A DNA stretch of 64,000 nucleotides from DATBLE01 sp963808815 (GTDB taxonomy: Bacteria; Actinomycetota; Thermoleophilia; Gaiellales; Gaiellaceae): NCBI GenBank assembly GCA_963808815.1, contig CAWEGI010000016.1, forward strand, positions 186,001 through 250,000. The letters are read 5' to 3'. The translations under genes and the position numbers were made by a program. Below are positions 7,920 to 16,673 of this stretch, in pieces (the stretch's first letter is position 1; every line of letters starts with the position of its first letter). The notes under the pieces were generated by a model. That model had not been told where the DNA came from, searched no databases, and saw only the letters and a list, made by a program, of their open reading frames with translations.

Positions 7920-8614
7920 GCGTCGATTCCCTCCCTGAGCGAGGTGACGTATGCCTCGAGCGCGCGCGGGCCTTCCTCTGCGACCTCGACTGCGCGCGAG
8001 CCGACGACGATGCCGTCGGCCAGCGCGGCCGCGGCCCGGGCATGCTCGGGCGTCGAGATTCCGAAACCGGCGTAGAGGGGGCGGTCGGTCACGCGGCGCG
8101 CCCGCTCGACCAGGACGGCGAGGGCAGGGGAGAGATCCGACCGGGCGCCCGTCGTCCCGGTGAGGGTGACGAGATAGAGCCAGCCGTCGGTCTCGGCCGC
8201 GGCGAGGGCGAGGCGCTCCTCGGTCGAGGTCGGGGCGACCAGTTGGATACGCCTGAGCTCGGGCCGTTCTCCGGCGGGCAGGTCGGTGACGATCATGCTC
8301 GCGGCCCCGGCGCTCCGGGCATCGTCCGCGAAGCGCTCCCAGCCGTACGCCTCGAGCAGGGACGAGTACGTCATCGGTACGAGCGGCACCGCGACGCGCT
8401 CGCGCGTCGCGGCCAGGCACTCGAGACAGGCCTTCGTGCGCATGCCCGCCGCCAGTGCGCGCTCCGCGGCCCGCCGGATCACCGGCCCGTCCGCGAGCGG
8501 ATCGGAGAAGGGAAAGCCGAACTCGACCAGGTCGGCGCCGCCCGCCTCGGCGGCCGCGGCCAGCTCCGGCGTGTCCGTGCCGGCCATCAGGTAGACGACG
8601 AGTGCCTTGCTCAT
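7916..8614 (-). CDS. trpA: tryptophan synthase alpha chain
   Basis: TrpA splits indole-3-glycerol phosphate into indole and glyceraldehyde 3-phosphate. The active-site segment DLVEFGFPFSDPLADGPVI holds the catalytic Glu and Asp. The phosphate-binding part GFGISTPEHARAAAALADGIVVGS is present. At 232 residues it is about 30 shorter than usual. The shortening lies in the middle, where GASMIVTDLPAGERPELRR replaces the longer helix region. The start at 8614 overlaps the trpB stop (ATGA) and its own stop overlaps the metallo-hydrolase start. Confidence 0.93.
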   Translation of the reverse strand: MSKALVVYLMAGTDTPELAAAAEAGGADLVEFGFPFSDPLADGPVIRRAAERALAAGMRTKACLECLAATRERVAVPLVPMTYSSLLEAYGWERFADDARSAGAASMIVTDLPAGERPELRRIQLVAPTSTEERLALAAAETDGWLYLVTLTGTTGARSDLSPALAVLVERARRVTDRPLYAGFGISTPEHARAAAALADGIVVGSRAVEVAEEGPRALEAYVTSLREGIDA

Positions 8615-9786
8615 CGCCGTAGGCTCGACGGAGGCGACCGATGAGCGGAGGTGACGGCTTTGCCGTCGCCGGAGCGGGGAAGGTGGGCGAGCGCCTCGTC
8701 GAGGTCCTTGTCGCCGCGCCCGGAGAGGCAGACGACGATCACGTCGCCCTCCAGCTCGGCCGCTCGGGCGAGCGCGTGGGCGGGCTCGAGCGCGGGGATG
8801 ATCCCCTCCGTCTCGGCCAGCCGGCGGAAGGCGTCGAGCGCCTCGTCGTCGGTCGCCGCGCGGTACTCGACGCGGCCCGAGTCGCGCAGCTGGGCGTGCT
8901 CCGGCCCGACGCCCGGGTAGTCGAGTCCGGCCGAGATCGAGTGCGCGTCGACGATCTGGCCGTCCTCGTCGGCGAGCAGAGAGGAGCGCGCGCCGTGGAG
9001 GACGCCCGTTCGGCCCGTGCCGAGGCTCGCCGCCCCGGCCGCCTCGACGCCGTAGAGGCGGACGTCCCCGTCGTCCAGGAAGCCGGCGAACATCCCGATC
9101 GCATTCGAGCCACCGCCGACGCAGGCGATCGCGGCGTCCGGCAGCCTGCTCTCGGCCTCGAGGATCTGCGCGCGCGCCTCGCGGCCGATCACCGCCTGTA
9201 GCTCGCGGACGATCTCGGGGTACGGCTCCGGTCCGACGCACGAGCCGATGAGATAGTGGGTCGTCTCGACGTTAGTGATCCAGTCGCGGATCGCCTCGCT
9301 GGTCGCTTCCTTCAGGGTCTTCGTCCCGAACTCGACGGGGCGAACCTCGGCGCCCAGCAGGCCCATCCGCTCGACGTTCGGCCGCTGGCGCCGCATGTCC
9401 TCGGCACCCATGTAGACCACACACTCGAGCCCGAAGCGCGCGCAGACGGTAGCGGTCGCCACGCCGTGCTGCCCCGCTCCGGTCTCGGCGACGATGCGCT
9501 GCTTGCCCAGGCGCCGCGCCAGCACCGCCTGCCCGAGGGCGTTGTTCAGCTTGTGCGCCCCGGTGTGGAGCAGATCCTCGCGCTTGAGGTACAGGCGCTT
9601 GCCGGGGGCGAAGCGCTCGGCGAGCGTCAGCGGGGTCGGCCGGCCGCCGTACTCGCGGCCGAGTCGGTCGAGCTCGGCGGCGAAGGTCGCGTCGGCCTGG
9701 GCGTCGCGCCAGCCCGCGTCGAGCTCGTCGAGCGCAGGGATCAGCGTCTCCGGCACGTACCGTCCGCCGTACTCGCCGTAGCTCAT
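8611..9786 (-). CDS. trpB: tryptophan synthase beta chain
   Basis: TrpB condenses indole with serine using pyridoxal phosphate. The protein has 391 residues. It shows the family start GEYGGRYVPETLIPALDEL, the PLP lysine Lys79 in HTGAHKLNNALGQ, ETGAGQHGVATA, and the phosphate-binding loop CVGGGSNAIG. The C-terminal tail (about 15 residues, KAVTSAHRSPPSSLRR) is not conserved. It overlaps trpC/F upstream and trpA downstream by ATGA, which fits coupled synthesis of the alpha-beta complex. Confidence 0.97.
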   Translation of the reverse strand: MSYGEYGGRYVPETLIPALDELDAGWRDAQADATFAAELDRLGREYGGRPTPLTLAERFAPGKRLYLKREDLLHTGAHKLNNALGQAVLARRLGKQRIVAETGAGQHGVATATVCARFGLECVVYMGAEDMRRQRPNVERMGLLGAEVRPVEFGTKTLKEATSEAIRDWITNVETTHYLIGSCVGPEPYPEIVRELQAVIGREARAQILEAESRLPDAAIACVGGGSNAIGMFAGFLDDGDVRLYGVEAAGAASLGTGRTGVLHGARSSLLADEDGQIVDAHSISAGLDYPGVGPEHAQLRDSGRVEYRAATDDEALDAFRRLAETEGIIPALEPAHALARAAELEGDVIVVCLSGRGDKDLDEALAHLPRSGDGKAVTSAHRSPPSSLRR

Positions 9787-10940
9787 CTGGCCGCCGCCAC
9801 GAACGCCCGCACGCGGTCGTGATCCTTGATCCCGGGCTCGACCTCCAGGCTCGAGCTCGCGTCCACGGCCCACGGCCGCGCGGCAGCGACCGCGCCCGCC
9901 ACGTTGTCCGGGCCCAGGCCGCCCGCCAGGACGACCCGGCCGTCCACCGCCCGGGCGCGCTCGAGGAGGGTCGGGTCGTCGCCATCCCAGGGCAGGTCGA
10001 CCACCGTCGCGACCTGCCTGCCTTCGCGCAGCAGCACCGCGTCGCGGCCGCGGACGGCTCCTTCCTCGCGCTCGTAGAGCTGGACGAGGTCGGCCTCGGC
10101 CTCGTCCGGCTCACCGACGAAGACCGCCACGGACAGCGCCGTGTCCGGAACCGGCAGCACCCGCTCGGCCGCGCGTGGACTGGCGGGCTCGAGGATGAAC
10201 CCGCACAGGTCGGCGCCGGCCTCCAGGGCGACCTCGACGTCGTCCTCGCGGGTCAGCCCGCAGACCTTCACGAGCGGACGGGAGAGGATCTCCCGGAGCA
10301 TGGCCGGCGGGTCGGCGGCCCGCATCAGCGCGCTGCCGATCAGGACGGCATCCGCGCCTGCGAGCTCGGCGGCTGCACCCTGTGCCCGCGTGTGGACGGC
10401 GCTCTCCGCGACCACGACGCGGTCGCGCGGAGCCCCCGCGACCAGCCGAAGCTGCGCCTCGCGGTCGATCACGAACGTCGCCAGGTCGCGGGCGTTGACC
10501 CCGATCGGGTCTGCGCCGAGCGCGACCGCACGCGCGAGCTCCGCCGCGTCGTGCGCCTCGACCAGCGTGTCGAGCCCGATCCGCGTCGCGTGGTCGATCA
10601 AACGAGCGACCGCGCGGTCGTCGAGGTCGCGCAGGATGAGCAGGGCGGCGTCGGCGCCCGCGGCGCGGAGGTCGTCGAGGTCCTGCTCCGTCGAGAAGAA
10701 GCCCTTTGCGAGGAGCGGCACCCCGCTGGCCGATCGAGCGGCGACGAGGTCGGCGAGCGAGCCGGCGAAGCGCTCGTCGACGAGCACCGAAACGGCGGCC
10801 GCTCCCGCGCCGGCGAACGCGGCCGCCAGCGCGCTCGGGTCGGCGTCGGGCCGGAGCTCGCCGGCCGACGGGGAGCGCCGCTTGATCTCCGCGATTCCCG
10901 CCAGGCCTGGACCGGCGAGCGCGTCGCGGAAGCTACCCAT
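9783..10940 (-). CDS. trpCF: fused indole-3-glycerol phosphate synthase / phosphoribosylanthranilate isomerase
   Basis: One 385-residue frame encodes two TIM barrels. Residues 1 to about 230 are TrpC: IAEIKRRSPSAGELRP, LLAKGFFSTEQDL with the catalytic Lys, LVEAHDAAEL and VVVAESAVHTRAQ. Residues about 233-385 are TrpF: VKVCGLTREDDVEVALEAGADLCGF with the catalytic Cys, LAGGLGPDNVAGAV and WAVDASSSLEVEPGIKD with the catalytic Asp. In TrpC the usual KDF is KGF and INNRNL is VNARDL, so some conserved positions are altered. The order C-F joins consecutive pathway steps. The start at 10940 overlaps the end of trpD by 8 bases. Confidence 0.94.
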   Translation of the reverse strand: MGSFRDALAGPGLAGIAEIKRRSPSAGELRPDADPSALAAAFAGAGAAAVSVLVDERFAGSLADLVAARSASGVPLLAKGFFSTEQDLDDLRAAGADAALLILRDLDDRAVARLIDHATRIGLDTLVEAHDAAELARAVALGADPIGVNARDLATFVIDREAQLRLVAGAPRDRVVVAESAVHTRAQGAAAELAGADAVLIGSALMRAADPPAMLREILSRPLVKVCGLTREDDVEVALEAGADLCGFILEPASPRAAERVLPVPDTALSVAVFVGEPDEAEADLVQLYEREEGAVRGRDAVLLREGRQVATVVDLPWDGDDPTLLERARAVDGRVVLAGGLGPDNVAGAVAAARPWAVDASSSLEVEPGIKDHDRVRAFVAAAR

Positions 10941-11946
10941 GGGAGAAGGCGACGAGTGCGTCGAGCCGCTCGGCTGCGGCTCCGGAATCGACGGCCTGGC
11001 GGGCTGCATCGAGCCCCTCGCGGAGATCGTCGGCGTGACCACCTGCGGCGATCGCGCCGGCGGCGTTGAGCAGGATCGCGTCGCGCTTGGCGCCTCGTTC
11101 CTCGCCTGCGAAGACGGCTCGGATGACGGCGGCGTTCTGCTCGGGCGAGCCGCCGCGCAGCTCCTCCGGCGCGCAGCGGGCGACGCCCAGGTCGAGCGGG
11201 TCGATCGTCCGCTCGTGCACCGTGCCGTCGACCACTTCGCAGACGAGGTTGGGGCCGGCGGGCGAGAGCTCGTCCACGCCAAATGCACCGTGGACAACGA
11301 AGGCCCGGCGCGCGTCCAGCCGGGCCAGCACCTCTGCGATGGTGGGCACGAGAGCCGGGTCGTAGACCCCGACGAGCTGGGCGCGCGCGCCGGCCGGGTT
11401 GGTGAGAGGACCGAGAACGTTGAAGACAGTCCGAGCCGCCAGTTCCTTGCGCACAGGCGCAGCGTGCCGGAAACCCGGGTTGTGCGTGGGGGCGAACAGG
11501 AAGCCGAAGCCGAGCTCGTCGATCGAGGCCTCGATCCGTCGGGCCGGTAGGTCCAGGGCGAAGCCCAGTGCCTCGAGGACGTCCGCCGAGCCCGATGCCG
11601 ACGACACCGCCCGGTTGCCGTGTTTCGCGACGCCGGCGCCGGCTGCTGCCGCCACCAGCGCCGCCGCCGTGGAGATGTTGATGGTCGCCTGCCCGTCGCC
11701 GCCCGTCCCGGCGGTGTCGACGAGGTCGGCCCGCTGCGGCGCCACCGCCACGCCCCGTCCGCGGATCGCCTCGGCGAAGCCGGCGATCTCGTCCGGCGTC
11801 TCGCCCTTGAGGCGCAGAGCGACGAGGAAGCCGCCGATCTGCGCCGGCGTTGCCTCTCCGGCCATGATCTCGTCCATGACCGCGCGCGACTGCGCCCGGT
11901 CCAGATCGCGTCCGTCCAGTAGAACCGTCAGCGCGTCCTGGATCAT
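10933..11946 (-). CDS. trpD: anthranilate phosphoribosyltransferase
   Basis: TrpD transfers phosphoribose from PRPP to anthranilate. The 337-residue protein contains the PRPP-binding DTAGTGGDGQATINIST, the KHGNRAVSSASGSADVLEALG segment and the conserved GFLFAPTHNPGFRHAAPVRKELAARTVFNVLGPLTNPA region, here read only as a landmark. The start overlaps the trpG stop by ATGA. Its stop (TAG) lies inside the start region of trpC/F. Length and order fit the family without anomalies. Confidence 0.96.
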   Translation of the reverse strand: MIQDALTVLLDGRDLDRAQSRAVMDEIMAGEATPAQIGGFLVALRLKGETPDEIAGFAEAIRGRGVAVAPQRADLVDTAGTGGDGQATINISTAAALVAAAAGAGVAKHGNRAVSSASGSADVLEALGFALDLPARRIEASIDELGFGFLFAPTHNPGFRHAAPVRKELAARTVFNVLGPLTNPAGARAQLVGVYDPALVPTIAEVLARLDARRAFVVHGAFGVDELSPAGPNLVCEVVDGTVHERTIDPLDLGVARCAPEELRGGSPEQNAAVIRAVFAGEERGAKRDAILLNAAGAIAAGGHADDLREGLDAARQAVDSGAAAERLDALVAFSHG

Positions 11947-12500
11947 CGGCCCAGGAAGTTCCGGCACAGATCGGGCCCCACCGGCGTGAGGACGCTCTCG
12001 GGGTGGAACTGCACGCCGTCGACGGGGAGCTCGCGGTGGCGAACAGCCATCACCTCGCCGTCGGCGGTCGTCGCCGAGACCTCCAGCGCCGCCGGCACCT
12101 CGACCGCGGCGAGTGAGTGGTAGCGGCCGGCCTGAAACCCCTGTGGCAGCCCCTCGAAGAGGCCGCGCCCGTCGTGCTCGACCGCGCTCGCCTTGCCGTG
12201 CACGAGCTCGCGGGCCTGGCCGATCTCGCCGCCGAAGGCCTCGACGATGGCCTGGTGGCCGAGGCACACGCCGAGGATGGGCGTTGTCGGCGCCAGTCGC
12301 CGGACGATCTCGACGCTCGCGCCGGAGTCGCCCGGTCTCCCCGGCCCGGGTGAGACCACGAGATGCGACGGTGCCAGCTGCTCGGCCTCGTCCGCGTCGA
12401 CCTCGTCGTTTCGGCGCACGAGCACCTCGGCGCCGAGCTCCTCGAACAGGTGAACGAGGTTGTACGTGAACGAGTCGTAGTTGTCGACGAGCAGGATCAT
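11943..12500 (-). CDS. trpG: anthranilate synthase component II (glutamine amidotransferase)
   Basis: TrpG supplies ammonia from glutamine to TrpE. The 185-residue protein starts MILLVDNYDSFTYNL. It carries the oxyanion loop VVSPGPGRPGDSG, nucleophile Cys79 in GVCLGHQ, and the His-Glu pair in VQFHPESVLT. This family also serves para-aminobenzoate synthase, so a dual role is possible, but the trp operon position favours tryptophan. ATGA overlaps occur on both sides. Confidence 0.95.
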   Translation of the reverse strand: MILLVDNYDSFTYNLVHLFEELGAEVLVRRNDEVDADEAEQLAPSHLVVSPGPGRPGDSGASVEIVRRLAPTTPILGVCLGHQAIVEAFGGEIGQARELVHGKASAVEHDGRGLFEGLPQGFQAGRYHSLAAVEVPAALEVSATTADGEVMAVRHRELPVDGVQFHPESVLTPVGPDLCRNFLGR

Positions 12501-13724
12501 CGCTCGGCAAGCGTAATCGCGGTTTCGAGGGCTGCCAGCTTCCGCAGGCACTCCTCGTGCTCGGCGCTCGGGTCGGAGTCGGCGACGATCCCCGCCCCGG
12601 CCTGGAGGTGTGCGACCCCGTCGTGGAGGACGATCGTCCGGATCGCGATGCAGGTGTCGAGGTCACCGCCCGGCAGCGCGTAGCCGACCGCGCCCCCGTA
12701 GGGCCCGCGCCTGCGGCCCTCGAGCTCGGCGATCAGCTGCATCGCGCGCACCTTCGGCGCGCCGGACACCGTCCCGGCGGGGAAGCACGCGCGGAGCACG
12801 TCGAACGGCCGGACGCCGTCACGCAACTCTCCGACCACCTCCGAGACGAGATGGGCGACGTGCGAGAAGCGCTCGGTCTCCATGAAGCGCTCGACCCGCA
12901 CGGTCCCGGCGCGGCAGACGCGGGAGAGGTCGTTGCGGCCGAGGTCGACCAACATGACGTGCTCGGCGCGGTCCTTCTCCGAGGCGAGCAGCCGCTCGGC
13001 GTCGTCGGGGCCGGGAGTTGTCGTGCCGGCGATCGGGTTCAGGCTGGCGCGGCGGCCTTCGACCTTGACCAGCGTCTCGGGCGAGGAGCCGATCAGGGCG
13101 AGGTCGCCGAGCTCGAGCAGGAACAGATACGGCGACGGGTTGACGCGCCGCAGCGTGCGGTAGAGGTCGAGCGCGCCCGCCGACGTGGCCCGTTCGGCCC
13201 GCTGCGAGAGCACCGCCTGGAAGATGTCGCCCGCGCGAATGTGCTCCTTCGTCGCGACCACGCTCTGCTCGTACGCGTGCCGCGCCGGCTGCCGCCGAGT
13301 CGGGGCCCGTTTTCCTCCTCCCGGGGGCGGAAGCGCGGGGGCGGGTGCTTCGAGCAGCGATTCCAGCGCCTCGGCATCGCCGCTCAGCACCTCCGCCACC
13401 CCGCCGGGGTGATCGAAGCGGACGAGTGTTTCGGCGACGACGAAGCGGCTCTCCGGGAAGATCTGGCCCGTGCGCCGGCACCGGGACGGTCGGCTCGAGC
13501 ACCGCGGCGTGGTCGTACGAGACGTAGCCCACCACAGGGGCTTCCAGGCGCTCGGCCTCCTCGAGCGACACGAGGCGTGGGCCGCAGCCGACGAAGGAAT
13601 ACCGGCCCAGGCGGCCCTGCTCGACCGACTCCAGCAGGAACGACGCCTCCCCGTGGCGGCGCAGCCGGACGTAGGCCCCGAGGGGGGTGATCAGGTCAGC
13701 GGCGATGACGGTGGAAGCGTTCAT
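12497..13724 (-). CDS. trpE: anthranilate synthase component I, interrupted by a one-base frameshift
   Basis: TrpE makes anthranilate from chorismate. The N-terminal part (from ATG 13724) has FLLESVEQG, where LLES is the feedback tryptophan-binding motif, and GRYSFVGCGPRLVSLEE. The C-terminal chorismate-binding part includes IAGTTTPGPDDAE, VDLGRNDLSRVC and FPAGTVSGAPKVRAMQL. The two parts lie in different frames. Removing one G from the GGG at 13455-13457 restores GPDLPESRFVVAETLVRFDH. I treat this as one intact gene with a probable sequencing error. A hairpin and a Trp-containing leader peptide precede it. Confidence 0.9.
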
Positions 13725-13727
13725 GCA

Positions 13728-13756
13728 ACGAAAACGACCCTCCGGTCGGAAGGTCG
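13728..13756 (-). terminator. hairpin with U-tract before trpE (probable attenuator)
   Basis: On the minus strand CGACCTTCC (13756-13748) pairs with GGAGGGTCG (13743-13735), with one G-U pair, followed by TTTTCGTT. The 3' arm contains GGAGGG, the only ribosome-binding-like sequence before trpE, 13 bases from its ATG. The hairpin could therefore stop transcription or hide the ribosome site. ACGACCC at 13780-13774 can pair with GGGTCGT of the 3' arm, giving a competing structure. It lies directly after the leader peptide stop. Confidence 0.7.
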
Positions 13757-13783
13757 AGCGAGCGGGTCGAAAGGGGTCGTCGG

Positions 13784-13849
13784 TCAGACCGTGCGGCCGC
13801 CCCGCTCGTGGCGCCGGAACCAGGCCCAGGTGCGGGACGACGACTGCAT
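13784..13849 (-). CDS. trpL: trp operon leader peptide
   Basis: This 21-codon reading frame starts at ATG 13849 and ends at TGA 13784. It has Trp codons at positions 8 and 10 (TWAW). Its stop falls between a small hairpin and the attenuator. Trp-rich leader peptides that control trp genes by ribosome stalling are well known in Actinobacteria and Proteobacteria. A putative -10 TACGCT (13863-13858) ends 8 bases before the ATG, and no Shine-Dalgarno is seen, so the leader may be translated from a leaderless start. Two Trp codons out of 21 is far above expectation. Confidence 0.72.
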   Translation of the reverse strand: MQSSSRTWAWFRRHERGGRTV

Positions 13850-13888
13850 CCACGCGGAGCGTACCGCGTCCGGAGCTAGATTTCGAGT

Positions 13889-15039
13889 GTGGCCCGTTCC
13901 GTGATCGTCTCGGCCGTTCGCACGCCGTTCGGCAAGCTGGGCGGTTCCCTCGCCGGTCACCAGGCGACCGAGCTCGGCGCGATCGCGATCCGCGCCGCGC
14001 TCGACCGCGTCGACGTCGAGGACGACGAGGTCGAGTACGCGATCATCGGCCAGGTGCTGCAAGGCGGGGCCGGCCAGGCTCCGGCGCGGCAGGCGGCGGT
14101 CGGCGCCGGCCTGCCGATCTCGCTGCCGGCGGACACGATCAACAAGGTCTGCGCGTCGAGCATCCGGGCGGTCGAGATCGCCGACCAGATGATCCGCTCC
14201 GGCGACCACACCGTGATCGTCGCGGGGGGGATGGAGTCGATGTCGAACGCGCCGTACGCGCTGCCGAAGGCGCGGTTCGGCTACAAGCTCGGCGACGGCG
14301 CGCTGGTCGACCTGATGGTCCACGACGGGCTGACGTCGACCTTCGACGGACGGCACATGGTCGAGCAGGCGTCGTTCGTCTCGCGGGAGCTCGGGATCAC
14401 GCGAGAAGCACAGGACGAGTGGGCGCTCCGCTCGCACGAGCGCGCGGCGCGGCGCAGGACGAAGGGCGCTTCGCAGACGAGCTCGTGCCCGTGGGCGAGG
14501 TCACGGCGGACGAGGGTCCGCGCCGAGACACGACGCTCGAAAAGCTGGCGTCGCTGAGGCCGGTCTTCGACGCTGAAGGGACGACGACTGCGGGCAACGC
14601 TCCGGGCGTGAACGACGGCGCCGGCGCGCTCGTCGTCACGAGCGAGGAGTTCGCGAGGAAGCGGGGGCTCGAAGTGCTGGCGACGATCGTCTCCCAGGGC
14701 TACGTCGCCGACGAGTTCGCCTATCTCGCGCGGACGCCCGCCGGTGCCGGACAGCTGGCGCTGGACAAGGCGGGCAAGAAGATCGCCGACGTGAGGCGCG
14801 TGGAGGTGAACGAGGCGTTCTGCTCCGTCGCGCTCAACTCGATGCGGATGCTGGACGCCGACCCGGACACGGTGAACGTGAACGGCGGCGCAGTAGCGCT
14901 CGGCCATCCGATCGGAGCGTCGGGCGCGAGGATCCTCTCGACGATGATCTACGAGCTCCGCCGCCAGGGCGGGGGGCTCGGGCTGGCAGCGATCTGCTCC
15001 GGCGGCGGCCAGGGCGACGCGCTGCTGATCGAGGTCTAG
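13889..15039 (+). CDS. acetyl-CoA C-acetyltransferase (thiolase), one-base frameshift
   Basis: Thiolase cleaves acetoacetyl-CoA with CoA to two acetyl-CoA, or runs in reverse. The N-terminal frame (from GTG 13889) carries VSAVRTPFGKLGG and the active Cys in NKVCASSIRAVEI. The C-terminal frame carries VNEAFCSVALNSMR, NGGAVALGHPIGASGARIL with the catalytic His, and ICSGGGQGDALL with the second Cys. The frames meet near 14445-14455, where one base seems missing; adding one gives the usual RAARAQDEGRFADEL. A -10-like TAGATT ends 6 bases before the GTG. The hydroxyacyl-CoA dehydrogenase follows after 12 bases. Confidence 0.9.
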
Positions 15040-15051
15040 GCTCCGGCGATC

Positions 15052-15883
15052 GTGTTCGAGCACATCCTCGTCGTCGGCGCCGGCCAGATGGGCGGCGGGA
15101 TCGCCCAGACCTTCGCCGCCTCCGGACGGAGGGTCTCGCTGTACGACGCGGCGCCCGGGGCGGTCGAGCGCGGGCTGGAGACGATGCGGAAGAGCCTGGC
15201 CAGACTGGCCGAGAAGGGCGGCGCCGACCCGGCCGAGGTGCTCTCCCGCATCGAGCCCGTGGATGATCTCGTGCCGGCCGACGCTCATGGTCGAGGCGGT
15301 GGTCGAAGACGTGGGCGTCAAGGCAAACATCTTCGGTAGGGCAGACGACGCGCTGCCGGACGAGGCGATCCTGGCGTCGAACACGTCCTCGATCCCGATC
15401 GCGACACTCGCCGCCGCCACCGGCCGGCCCGACCGCGTGATCGGAATGCACTTCTTCAACCCCGTGCCGGTCATGGCGCTGGTCGAGGTCGTGCGTGCGC
15501 CCTCGACCTCCGACGCGACCACCGCCGCGATCGTCGAGCTCGCGCGGGAGCTCGGGAAGACGCCGGCCGAGGCGAACGACTTCCCGGGCTTCGTCTCCAA
15601 CCGGATCCTGATGCCGTTCATCAACGAGGCGGCGTGGGCTCTGCACGACGGCGTCGCCGACCCGGAGGCGATCGACACGATCGCGAAGCTCGGCTTCAAC
15701 CATCCGATCGGGCCGCTCGCGCTCGCCGACCTGATCGGCCTCGACACATGCGTGGCGATCATGGAGGTGCTGCAAGCCGGGCTCGGCGACGAGAAGTACG
15801 CGCCTTGCCCGCTCCTCCGGGAGCACGTCGCGGCAGGCCGCCTCGGCAGGAAATCCGGCCGCGGCTTCTACGACTACTCGTAG
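15052..15883 (+). CDS. 3-hydroxybutyryl-CoA dehydrogenase, one-base frameshift
   Basis: The enzyme oxidises 3-hydroxyacyl-CoA with NAD. The Rossmann motif VVGAGQMGGGIAQTFAASG is at the N-terminus. ASNTSSIPIATLA, then GMHFFNPVPVMALVEVV with the catalytic His, and the C-terminal dimer domain (PGFVSNRILMPFINEAAWAL, GLGDEKYAPCPLLREHV) are in the second frame. One extra base near 15283 breaks the reading; removing it gives DLMVEAVVEDVGVK. At about 277 residues the joined protein has the short single-domain form typical of butyryl-CoA pathways. The start is the GTG at 15052. Confidence 0.9.
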
Positions 15884-15895
15884 ACTGCACCCGGC

Positions 15896-16607
15896 ATGCG
15901 TGCGCTGATCAAGGAGAAGCGGGAGGTGGCGAAAGGGACGCTGCTCGTCCTCTTCGACCTGCAGGGCGCGGAGGTCGACTTCCGGCCCGGCCAGTACTTC
16001 TGGGTCGAGCTGCTCGACCCGCCGTACGACGACGAGAAGGGGCCGCGGCGGCACATCTCCGTGGTCACGTCGCCCACGGAGCGCGGCGTCCTCGGCCTGT
16101 GCACGCGGCTACGCGACTCGGCCTTCAAGCGGTCGCTCGTCGAGCTGCCGGTCGGGCACGGAGGTCGAGGTCGAGCAGCCGAAGGGCGACTTCGCGCTGC
16201 CGGACGACACGGCGACGCCCTACGCGTTCGTCGCCGGCGGGATCGGGATCACCGTGTTCCGCAGCATGCTTCGCTACATCGACGACACCCGCGAGCCGTA
16301 CCGGGTCACGCTCGTGTACTCGAACCGCGACCGCGAGTCGACTGCCTTCCTCGACGAGCTGGAGGAGCTCGCCGCGCGCAGCGACTGGTTCCGGCTCGTG
16401 GCGACGATGACCCAGGATCCCGGCTGGGAGGGTGAGCAGAGGCGGATCGACGCCGCGATGCTCGCCGACGTGCTCGGCGGCGACCCGGCCTCGTACACCT
16501 ACCTCGTCGCCGGGCCGCCGGCGATGACGGAGGGCGTGGTCGAGGAGCTGAAGGGGGCGGGGATCGTAGAGGAGCGAGTCCTGTCCGACGGTTTCTCCGG
16601 CTACTAG
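15896..16607 (+). CDS. FAD/NAD(P)H oxidoreductase of the ferredoxin reductase family, one-base frameshift
   Basis: The joined protein has about 236 residues. The flavin domain shows FRPGQYFWVEL and RRHISVVTSPTE, where RxxS-type residues bind FAD. The NAD(P) domain shows FVAGGIGITVFRSMLRYI, VTLVYSNRDRESTAF and the C-terminal YLVAGPPAMTEGVV. One extra G in GGG 16154-16156 splits the frame; without it the reading is LPVGTEVEVEQPKGDF. No iron-sulfur domain is attached. It sits between the hydroxyacyl-CoA and acyl-CoA dehydrogenase genes, so it may feed or drain electrons for that pathway. Confidence 0.83.
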
Positions 16608-16673
16608 GACGCTCGCCTTTCCGGCGCCGCGAGCTTCGCTCGGGGGCGGCCGGGGCGGGATACAGTCTTCTGC

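Noticed and set aside
14281..15762. Long minus-strand open frames opposite the thiolase and dehydrogenase genes
   Set aside because: The plus strand carries the conserved catalytic motifs of both enzymes; the minus frames have no recognisable domain.
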